Below the pieces are notes generated by a model. The model ran no database searches, was not told the DNA's origin, and saw only the letters and a list, made by a program, of their open reading frames with translations. Shown here in pieces: positions 55,001-64,000 of a stretch of DNA of 64,000 nucleotides. Made by a program: the position numbers and the translations under genes. The DNA comes from Cordilura impudica (taxonomy: Eukaryota; Arthropoda; Insecta; Diptera; Scathophagidae), in the NCBI GenBank assembly GCA_963682025.1, contig OY821518.1, forward strand, positions 144,697,511 to 144,761,510, in the 5' to 3' direction. The stretch's first letter is position 1; every line of letters begins with the position of its first letter.

Positions 55001-55885
55001 TTTTATTTTATTTATTTTATATTTTGTTATTCGATGCTTGCTGATATACAATATTTTTTGTTTTTCATTCGGTGAAAAAATTATTAAATTTTTCGCAAAG
55101 CTACATATACATATAACATGAGAAAAACATGGATTTTTCAAATAAAATCCAATTCGCCTTCAATTTAGAATACCATTTTTTTGTTTTAGCGAATTTTGAT
55201 ATTGGCGATTTTTGAGTTTGGCGATTCCGTCCATGTTTTCCACGACCACTCATATTGTTAATTAATGTACTTGTCAACAGTTTCAAGACTATCTCTTTAA
55301 TGGTACTTGATTTTTTTTATAGGAGGTGCCACGACCAGTTATCTTGTCCCGCCCATTTTTATCTGATTACTCACTTATATAGCGGAACTGACCACACTGA
55401 ATTACAATTTTAATTAGCATTCTATTCCCGTATTATGAAGCAGCCATTAAAAAAGTAAGCGGAACATTTGAAATAATTCTGTGTTAGGAGTTGTTGGCCA
55501 TATGGCATCATTTTGGCTTTATGAAGAGCCGTTTCAAGATTTGCATATTAAAGTTTTTCAACTGGCACTGTTTAATGACTTACAGCGCCATAGCGTAGGA
55601 ATTACAATTTTTGGAAAAGTTTTTACTTGCTTTGGATGCTCTCTTGGTCTTCCTCTCTTTGCTAAAAAAAATTAGTTAGAATTGCATCAGTAAAACTTAT
55701 TTAAAATATAGCAGCTAAGAGGTTGTGTAGCCTCTTCAGAAAATGATTTTGGTCATATATCATTTCGACCTTTCATTAGTTAAATGAGTAACGTATTTGG
55801 TTAGTCCATCAACTGAATTCAAATCAGTTTCCTCTTCAATTTAAATAAATTAAATTTAAACGTATAGAATGAGGCAAATATAGCA
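55001..55885. other. Spacer with one unassigned open frame
   Basis: A plus frame at 55481-55675 (64 codons; MLGVVGHMASFWLYEEPFQD start, LFAKKN end) has a plausible composition, but no splice context or recognised family. 55320-55400 has GTGCCACG/CCCGCCC repeat-like sequence. Confidence 0.35.
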
Positions 55886-58800
55886 TTAGACAGATAGATA
55901 GATAGATTTCTTTACTGATTTTTTCATTCATTCGTTATAGTACTTATATAGTAAAAAATAAAGTAATAATAAATATTTTACGGCATGGTTTTAAAAACCG
56001 TCTGCCGGAAGTTTGGGATTGGTTAACAAATATATAAAAAATTTTATGCTAATTAGGAATTTATATGATACAGTTTTAAACAGCATTTTAAACTAAAAGT
56101 TATATTCATTAATTAATATTTTCCTATAATTTAAGGCTTTTGTTATATAATTATATAATGGGTACCAGTTTTTTATTGGGACCACCGTTTTAAATATCAA
56201 ACATTTCACAATCTGTCAATCGTGTACAAAAAAAAGACAACAATCTTAGTTCTTTTAGCACAGGACACCTTCCTAAGAAATGTAACAACGTTTCTTCTTC
56301 CTTCAGATTACATAGTGAGCACATTCTGGATTGAACTGTACTGTATGGATTTCCGTTCAGCCAAAATAGGTCGCCACGTGCCTTCATTATAATGGATATG
56401 ACATGTTGATTATATTGTTCATTGCCATTGCAGTATGAGAGACCTTTGGAATGATTCAAAAACTTATATGTTCTTTGTTGACTTTGGAGAGCTGATACGT
56501 GGTAATCATGTTCAATTTCATCATTCTTTTTTTGGATGAGTTGAAAACATATATTATTCCATACGGATTTACAAAGATTTGCGTTATTGAGACTTAAACT
56601 GTATTTAGAGGCCCGTTCATCTAAATCTTTATACCAATAAATTTTTTTGCTAATAATTGCCTTTTGAGAGTTTATGTGGTAATCCACGATTTTCATACTC
56701 AAATAGAGTTTTGAATATATATTTCAAATGCAAACTGTATGTATATATACGAGCCTCTTCCTGACCCGTTTCAATAGCAATCACATAAATTGGTGTATTA
56801 TCTGGTAGTTTTAATATTCTTTTTATGAAAAACCTTTGCAGTTTATCTACATAATCGAATTCTGAAAAACCCCATATCTGCGCACCATACGTTTGTATGG
56901 ATCTGCAGACGGCTTGAAATAATTTCCATTTTGCTTTTAGTGACACATCCCTCTTACCAACAAATTCCTTCCACGTACTATTAATACAAACTTTAGCAGC
57001 ATCAATTTTAGAACATATCGTACCTTAAATACAAAAGTGACACAACTCAAAATTTTCAAATATTCAGGAGAAGCAAAAAACTGTATACGTAAAAATTATT
57101 GTTTTATTTAAAAAAAATGCAGTCTTATTATGAAAAATGTCCATTTTGGGGAAAGTTTTGCTATTCTTTTTTTTTAATATATATTGTGTTTGTGGAAATA
57201 ATATATAATTTTGAGTAATGACTCTCTGACTGAAATTTTTTCATTTGACTAGTGATATTATCTCAAGTTGTGCCCCAGATATAACGGCATTTTTCCTGTT
57301 AAAGAAGATAGTTATGGGAAATAAATTTTTTCAGTAGTTGGATATGTGTACTGTGAATTAATTTATTGGAAAATTTTGAGTTGTGTCACTTTTGTATTTA
57401 AGGTGCGATATGTGTTTAGTAAATGCCATAGAGTGTGTTAACAGAAATCCTTAATTTTTATATTCATTTACTACTTTGACTTCTATACCATTAAATGACC
57501 ACTTTTCCTTTGACGACAAACGCCCGCATTTTCGAAAGACCATTAAATTTGATTTAGATATGTTGACTTCCATTCCCCATGTCGAACAGTAAGTTTCCAA
57601 ATTTTTTATCATTTTTTGTAGAGTTCTAGTATTGTCTGATAATAGGACTATGTCATCAGCATACATAGGGACTCTAATATTTACATCATCTATAAATAGT
57701 CCACATTCTAAAGAATCATGTAGATCATTTAAATACATGGCGAAGAGTAACGGCGATAACAAACATCCTTGTTTAACGCCTGAATTTGTCTCGAAATATT
57801 CGGAAAGTTCGGTTCCAGTCCATACTGCTGATTTTGTATAAAATAGTTATAAATAGTTTCAATGAAATTGACTACTTTTGTAGATATGCCCAAATTATGG
57901 AGTTTGTCTATTAATAGTTTTCTTGGGACACAATCAAAAGCCGCTCTAAAGTCGACGAAGAAAGCATAAATTCCACTCTTTTCGTAGAATTTGATGTTAA
58001 CTATTGCTGACAAATTATAAATGTTGTCGATAGTCGAGTACCCTTTGCGGAATCCAGTTTGGAATTCATTGAGTAATTGGTGTTTGTTTACCCATTTAGT
58101 CAATCTTTTGTGAATTACGCCCATCATAATCTTGACAATACAATTCATTAATGAAATGCCTCTGTAGTTGCTTGGTCGACTCGTATCTCCTTTTTTATGT
58201 ATAGGCAATATAATACTTTTTTCGAATTTCTCCACAGAACCGTTCCCATTTAATATATTCATATAGATGTCAGCTGAAGCACTCAAATAATCATCGCCAG
58301 CATTAACAAAGAACTAGTACGATATTCTGTCCTCACCCGGTGCTTTATTTTCCTTAACTTTCGAAAGCATTAATCTTATTTCTTGTAAAATAAAAGACTT
58401 ATCAAAGTCATTATCAGAAAGTAGGTTTGTAGCATACTCAAAATGTTTAAAGTTAACAGATGGATTTAGAAGCATGTTAAAATGTTCTTGGAAAAAAAAT
58501 AGCACTTACTTGACATGCAATATAGTTTTCATTTTGTTTCAATTCCCTTGCTAGTTGCCACCACTGTTTGCTATCAGCGATAGAATTTAATTTTTGTTCT
58601 AGTAGGCTATAATAATTTTCCTTTTTATTTTTACACATCGCTTGGAAAATGCCTTTTTTCTCTGTGTATTTTTGTTTGTCCACATCACTTTGCGATTTTC
58701 GAAATTTGTTTAAAGCATTAAATGTTTTTTCCCTGGCAACCTTGCACTGTACATCGAAGCATATGTTTTTGAACTTCGTTTGTTTTCCTTTGGCTACTGT

Positions 58801-59760
58801 TACATCATATGAATCTAAAATAACTTGAGTAAAGTCATGTAAATCGGGGTCCAGTTTATGTGTCCTCAAAAAATTTAAGTTGCGGTTCACTTTAGCAAGG
58901 TACTTCTCTTTATCTTTTATATTCCATTTCAATTTAGGTATTAAGTTTTTTCTTGTGTGTAATAAAAGCTAAAGTTCAGTTTGATTGGTAGATGATCCGA
59001 CCATATTTGGTTCTCCACTACAAAAGTTTCTACTAAGTTGAGTATAGAAAAGAAAAGAAGCAGCCTTCTTCATCACCTATAGTTCATAACAACCAATCCA
59101 TAATCCTTACAAAATTCCAAGAAAGTTCTACCATCTGCAGTTGTTAATTTTTATCCATTGATTTTCTATCTTTTAAGCCAGCCTGAAAACTATATTCAAC
59201 TAAATTTTCCAAAGATTGCTGTTCCTCTCCTATTCTAATATTAACGTCACCCATTATTTTTGGATTTTGTATATCATTTCCTTGGAAAACTTCCTTTAAG
59301 GTTTTAAATTCATTACTCCAATTGGCACCCCGTAGATATATAGGAATTAATGTAAATTCAGTCGCGTGACATTTAATATTGACCATATCAGTGCATCCAT
59401 ATGTTATAAATTTATGTTTTATTCCAATATCACTCAAGTTCTTTCGAACTCCAATAATATGTCCACCTATACCTCTACCATATGGGCTAATCCGAGTTGC
59501 AGGTTTCCATTTAATATAATAATTTTTGAACCTGTTTTCAAATTTAACATTTGAATTCATTTCTACATGTGTCTTCACTAATACAAAAATACCTGCCTGT
59601 TCTATGTACCCAAAGAAATCATGATTGTGAAATTTATTACCCAAGCCATGAATATTGTAGGAAATTAAACAAAGTTTATAATTATTGCATCTATTACAAT
59701 ATTTCTTATTAGCTAGATTTTTAATTTCATATTTACTTCCGGCTACATTTTGTTTTTTTG
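55886..59760 (-). mobile_element. Non-LTR retrotransposon (endonuclease plus RT), nearly full length but broken
   Basis: On the minus strand, from about 59755: CLISYNIHGLGNKFHNHDFF (AP-endonuclease start), GGHIIGVRKNL, IMGDVNIRIG, and WSDHLPIKLNF, the SDH motif. Then a linker; RT with FEKSIILPIHKKGD, RPSNYRGISLMNCIVKIMMG, FFVDFRAAFDCVPRKLLIDK (first Asp), GVKQGCLLSPLLFAMYLNDL and MYADDIVLL (about 57666); thumb EVNISKSNLMVFRKC; then KRDVSLKAKWKLFQAVCRSI, and a C-terminal knuckle MCSLCNLKEEETLLHFLGRC (about 56320). No RNase H was seen. It ends in a (GATA)n tract (55889-55905), a microsatellite tail. Frameshifts near 59070 and 57830, stops (58316, 57450) and the MITE at 57019-57407 disable it. 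Clade not assigned. Confidence 0.87.
57019..57407. mobile_element. 389-bp MITE inserted in the LINE ORF
   Basis: The ends CG(T/C)ACCTTAAATACAAAAG continue as CTCAAAATTTTC; the inverted arms are about 36 bp with one mismatch. It is flanked by ATAT on both sides (57015-57018 and 57408-57411), which can also be read as a TA duplication with TCG...CGA ends. Removing the element and one flank rejoins the LINE frame as TKHICSKIDAAK, confirming the borders. No ORF. The TA reading would suggest Tc1/mariner-type mobilisation. Confidence 0.88.
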
Positions 59761-59929
59761 ATTTAATAAATTTTTATAACATATATTTATTGAATTAAAT
59801 TTATCTTCAAAAATATAGCATTATTCCACATACTTAGCCTAAATACGATGATAATTAAAATTAAAGTTATATTATATTATGGATCTAGTATGGATGGTAG
59901 AACTGATATAGGTTTTTATGATAAGGTCC
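59761..59929. other. AT-rich junction between LINE remnants
   Basis: No feature was recognised; it may include the 5' UTR of the minus-strand LINE. Confidence 0.4.
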
Positions 59930-60430
59930 GTTCCAGGCTGAGTTAAGCGGGATTACGGAATGTAATATGTCTATTAATATCAAAGATACTCCCAGGAATG
60001 TGAAGATATTTACCGACAGCGATATCACGGCGATAATCTCGGACAAATTAAGATCAGAGACAATCCACAAAAGTAGGAAAAGGTTTGTATACTTCTCCAG
60101 AAGATCCTAAATTGAGAATAGACGACTGATTTGCACTAACGCGGTTTATGTCTCGAAAATCTTCTACGGTAAACCTAACATTTCGAGGATTAAGGAAATT
60201 CTGAACCTGAAAATATTTGTAATATAATTGGTATTCTTCTGGACACTCTGAACTGAGGGCTCACTTACATCTATAGCAAGAGTGAAATCGAACATATGCA
60301 GATATTGTGGAGAGGATGAGCGTACCTTTGGACCTGTCTTGCCTTTGCAAAAATGAGAGTTAGACATTTACCCAATGATAGCTTAACAACATTGACGGAT
60401 ATTTTAGAGATATGTAAACTACAAAACTCT
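59930..60430 (+). pseudogene. RNase H LINE, C-terminal fragment
   Basis: NVKIFTDSDITAIISDKLRS (about 59996) fits the DS(Q)-A part of a LINE RNase H domain, although the usual S-Q-A is changed. Later frames give ARVKSNICRYCGEDERTFGP (60275) and RVRHLPNDSLTTLTDILEIC-like residues, the terminal zinc-knuckle region of RNase H-bearing LINEs. The stretch between is too short for the full domain. Heavily deleted. A relative of, but not the same copy as, the LINE at 43784-46832. Confidence 0.65.
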
Positions 60431-60937
60431 TTGGAATTTCGTTATTTTTGAGTTAATGTTCAAGAAGGAATGCAGATTTACTCTCTTCTGTCAGTTTTCT
60501 GGCTAATGTGTGCATTCAAACGAATATGCTCTATATAAATATATGTTTCCTTCTTCAACCTAACCATAATTAACTTATGAAAGTAGTTCTAAGTATTCAG
60601 AAGCTATTTATTATTGCATTCTCATACTGCAGACAAATAATTAGAAAATATAATTTATGAAATTCGCCTTCACTGCACACTACTCTTCTGAATTGTCACC
60701 GTCCAAAATTTCTCGTTGATTACTCACGCAATTTTTTTTGTAGATTTTGAAATTTTTCCTATGAAACATGCCACTATTTAAGAAAATAAAAACTTTCATG
60801 GCCTCTATAAATTTCACTACCTCATACAATTTTTCGTTTCACTACCTCATACAATTTTTCGTTTTTTATATCACTTTTAAACATTTACTAACATGAGTAT
60901 TTCTTATTTGATGTTGATATTTGCTTAATACTTTATT
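60431..60937. other. Probable 5' region of the next LINE; no ORF1 seen
   Basis: Contains a 26-bp tandem duplication (TTTCACTACCTCATACAATT at 60812 and 60838). No gag-like ORF1 or zinc knuckle was found. Confidence 0.5.
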
Positions 60938-63752
60938 ATGACTTCTTCTAATATTCGGTCGAGTTCCAAATACAACACTCATTCTATGATTCGTATAATT
61001 GGTAAACAAAAGGAAGGTTTAAAAATTTTGTCACTTAAATGCTCAAAGTCTTTTTTGTAAATTTGATGAATTTCGATACATTTTTGAAAACTCAGGAATT
61101 GATGTAATTTGTATATCTGAAACATGGTTCAATCCGAATAAGATAAAAAACTTTCAGGTCAATTTAGATGGCTATGATTTATTTAGAGCTGATAGGAATA
61201 CTGGTAAACGTGCTGGAGGCGTTGCAATGTATGTCAAGAAACAATTACGTTCTCGATTTGTTTGCAAATCTATCGATGAAGAATATGATTTTGTATTTAT
61301 TGAACTTCCTTGTGACGTAAGCAAATGTCTCATAGGTGTTTTATATAGGCCTAATGATTCACTAGATATTTCTCCGGTTGTTAATATGTTAGATGAAAAT
61401 TGTTTATCTTATAGTGATATTATTCTTTCTGGAGACCTAAATGGAAATTTGCTCATTGATTCTGATCTAATTTCACTTTTCCAACCGATTGGGCTTAAAG
61501 CCGTAAACACAACTATTCCCACTCACTTTACTTCAATGAGTAGTACCCTTATTGACGTGTTCTTTGTCTCAGATATTAGAAAAGTTCTTTTGCATGACCA
61601 GTTTTCTTCTCCTAATTTCTCAAAACATGACGTCATATATATGACCTTTAACCTTCCTTATTTTAAACATGAAAAACCACAGCATATTACTTTCCGTGAT
61701 TACAAGAATATTAACTATGGTGCTCTTTTAAATGAAATTAATATAATCAATTGGACCAGTATCTACAGTAATCCTGATTTAAACCAACATATATCCTTTT
61801 TTTATGAAGCTACCACATACCTATACGACAAATACGTACCGGTTAGAAAGAAAACTGTTAAATCTTCTACTAAGCCTTGGTTTAATCAAAATATTTGTGA
61901 TTTCATAGTTAAAAGAAATTCTGCTTACGATAAGTGGAAAAGATATAAAACTACACAGTCAAATGAAATTTTTAAATCACTACGTAGATCTGTTACTAGG
62001 GAAGTAAAGTTAGCTAAGCAACGCTATTATAGTCGTGTATTTTCAGAGGCTATGTATACTAAAAATATGTGGAAAGAGATAAAGAAAATTGGTTATAAAG
62101 ATGAAAGTGAATCGGTAAATCTTTCCACTTTTGAACTAAATGAATTGAATAGACAATTTACTTCAAATGACTTAACTCCTCTTCGTTCTGACTCTTATGC
62201 AAATCTACCAGATTGCAATCTGGATTCTTTATTTAGTTTTTCCTGCGTTAACCAGGAGGATGTTCTGGAAGCTTTTCTTTCCATAAAGTCAAAATCAATT
62301 GGTCTAGACGGTATGAATCCAATATTTATTAAAGCTATTTTACCACAGGTTTTACCCTATATCACTCATATTTTTAACACTATTTTTACAAAATCTATTT
62401 TCCCTGATTTGTGGAAATGGGCAAAAGTAATTCCCTTGCCGAAATCTAATAAAGAATACAGGCCAATTTCCGTACTTCCTTTTCTTTCGAAAGTTTTCGA
62501 AAAAATTATGAGCAAACAAATGAATGAACACATATCCAATAATAATCTTTTATCATCTAAGCAATCTGGTTTTCGCAGGAAAAGAGGGTGTATCACTACT
62601 TTAATTGATGTATCGGAAGATCTTCGTTATATCGTTGACAGTGGTAATATTGCTTTTTTGACTTTATTGGACCACTCTAAAGCTTTTGACTCAGTGGACC
62701 ATGATATTCTTGTTAAAAAGCTTAAACATATTTTTGTTTTTTCTGAAACCTCCTCTAAATTGATTAGCTCTTACCTTCGGAATAGAGAGCAAGTAGTTGT
62801 CTCTAAAGACAAGTCGTCTACCTCTGCGTCTTTAAGTAGGGGTGTTCCGCAGGGGTCTATACTTGGCCCTCTTTTGTTTTCTATTTACATAAATGATCTA
62901 CCACGCGTAACTAATTCATGCCAAATGCACATGTACGCTGACGACGTTCAGTTATACACATCATGTAACGTACGAGATGTGGAAAATTGTGTACAGAACC
63001 TGAATACTGAACTGAACCACGTATTTGAATGGGCTAGGTTGAATTGTCTTACCTTAAATCCGAAAAAATCTCAGTGCCTTGTTATTTTTAAAAAGATATA
63101 TGATACCACTTGTCTTCCGAAAGTTAGTATTAATGGAGTGGATATCGCCTACGTTGCGAATGCTAAAAACCTTGGAATGATTTTTAATAATACCCTAACG
63201 TGGAATGATCAAATTAACAAAGCTTCTGGAAAAGTTTATAGTATTCTCCGTAGTCTTTGGTCTTCTCAGTACTTCACACCACAGAAAATTAGATTTGTTC
63301 TTGCAAAATCGTTTATCTTACCTACGCTTTTATATGGTTGTGAATTGTTGTCAGGTTGTGATAGTGCAGACATGGGTAAACTTACACGCGTCTTTAAAAG
63401 TGTAGTTAGATATGTTTATGGTTTACGCAAATATGATAGTATCTCCGCTTTTCTAAATAAAATTTATGGCATTTCATTTGAAGATTATCTTAAATTTAGA
63501 ACTTTACTTATGGTTCATAAAATTATTTTCACTAAAGAACCCGTTTACCTTTTCGAGCGCTTATTATTTACAAGATCTAACCGTAATAACTGTCTTGTAC
63601 CAATACTGTACAATAGACTAATATCCGAAAGACACTTTTTTGTAAATGGCATACGTCTTTGGAACTCGTTACATACTTTAAATAATCAACTTCACAAAAT
63701 ATCAAATACAACATCATTTAAGAAAGAACTTTTTAAACTTTTTCTCAATTGA
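60938..63752 (+). mobile_element. Jockey/CR1-like LINE ORF2 (endonuclease plus RT) with one single-base frameshift
   Basis: ATG at 60938 opens MTSSNIRSSSKYNTHSMIRI and reads GLKILSL at 61020-61036, where an AAA run (61037-61039) has one base too many. The following frame (NAQSLFCKFDEF, ICISETWFNP, AGGVAMYVKKQ) is open without a stop to 63752. Without the extra base the ORF is 937 codons plus stop, a normal length. Endonuclease: CISETWFN, LSGDLNGN, SKHDVIYM. RT: EYRPISVLPFLSKVFEKIM, TLLDHSKAFDSVDHDILVKK (first Asp), GVPQGSILGPLLFSIYINDL and HMYADDVQLY (62927). The C-terminal region has RYVYGLRKYDSIS and ends FKKELFKLFLN. No RNase H. The fragment at 37765-38345 is a related copy. Confidence 0.92.
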
Positions 63753-64000
63753 TTTTTAATACTTCATTTTAATTTCTTTAGTTAATTTAATTTTAATTTC
63801 TATATAATTTTTACCTGCTGTGCAGGATATTTTTACACTTTATTTATACATTTTTATTATATTTTTTATATATTTTATATTATATTTTATTTTATATTAT
63901 TCTTCTAATTTTAATTATAAATTAAACTTACTTACATTCCTCTTATTGAAAATTAATTTGTTATGACTAATGTTGTTTTATAAGATTTTAAATCTTTTTA
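63753..64000 (+). other. 3' UTR of the LINE, cut by the window end
   Basis: AT-rich. Contains CTGCTGTGCAGGAT (63815), comparable to the TTGTTGTGTAGGACGTC element near the 3' end of the fragment at 37765-38345. The poly-A or repeat tail is not reached. Confidence 0.6.

Noticed and set aside
55101..55286. Minus-strand frame containing MSGRGKHGRN, resembling a histone H2A start
   Set aside because: The similarity stops after about six residues; nothing of the histone fold follows.
1..64000. Endogenous viral or LTR-retrotransposon genes
   Set aside because: No gag, protease, integrase, envelope or viral polymerase motif was noticed on either strand; all RT sequences are of non-LTR type.

Overview
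The window reads as AT-rich nuclear DNA from a fly, probably a higher (brachyceran, perhaps calyptrate) dipteran. This rests on the repeat types: DINE-1/INE-1-like elements with GTCC/GTCT-type microsatellites, RTE, Jockey/CR1-like and RNase H-bearing LINEs, mariner, Tc1 and hAT remnants, and GT-AG splicing. The species is not identified. No prokaryotic operon, CRISPR array, rRNA, tRNA gene or viral element was recognised.

Host gene: the best candidate lies on the minus strand. One coding exon (48665 down to 47960, 235 codons) ends at a GTAAGT donor in phase 1. A second exon (30151 to 29991, 161 nt) has a pyrimidine tract and AG acceptor, the matching phase, and a GTAAGT donor. If they are joined, 17.8 kb of the window is one intron and the next intron runs off the low end. 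The product is not recognised. The 5' end of the first exon looks damaged by two single-base indels, or by assembly errors.

Transposon layout, low to high. 149-4366 is a Tc1-like element apparently broken up by nested insertions: a TTAA-flanked element that itself carries a DINE-like copy, a foldback, a second DINE-like copy and a MITE. 5-13 kb holds DINE-like copies, a 91-bp Helitron-like element and a fragment of an unclassified transposon-type protein. 13.3-14.6 kb is a decayed RTE LINE. 15433-18985 is a complete hAT element with an 8-bp target duplication, a broken transposase and an internal MITE. 21.7-22.3 kb is a 21-bp minisatellite. 22574-23451 is a Harbinger-like derivative hit by a Helitron. 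25.4-29.7 kb holds the second unclassified transposon-type gene, a Tc1 fragment and a mariner pseudogene.

30-43 kb is intronic repeat, including a second TTAA element, a LINE 3' end, a foldback, a PIF1/Helitron helicase fragment and a 15-bp minisatellite. 43784-46842 is an RNase H-bearing LINE inserted into a DINE-like copy with a target duplication. 49.7-54 kb holds a mariner fragment, a Helitron and a 185-bp exact duplication. 54.1-55 kb holds two tRNA-derived SINEs in inverted orientation. 55886-59760 is a minus-strand LINE split by a 389-bp MITE. 60938-63752 is a LINE ORF2 with a single-base frameshift.

Most coding potential is therefore parasitic and decayed. Insertion order can be read directly at several loci from target duplications and nesting.
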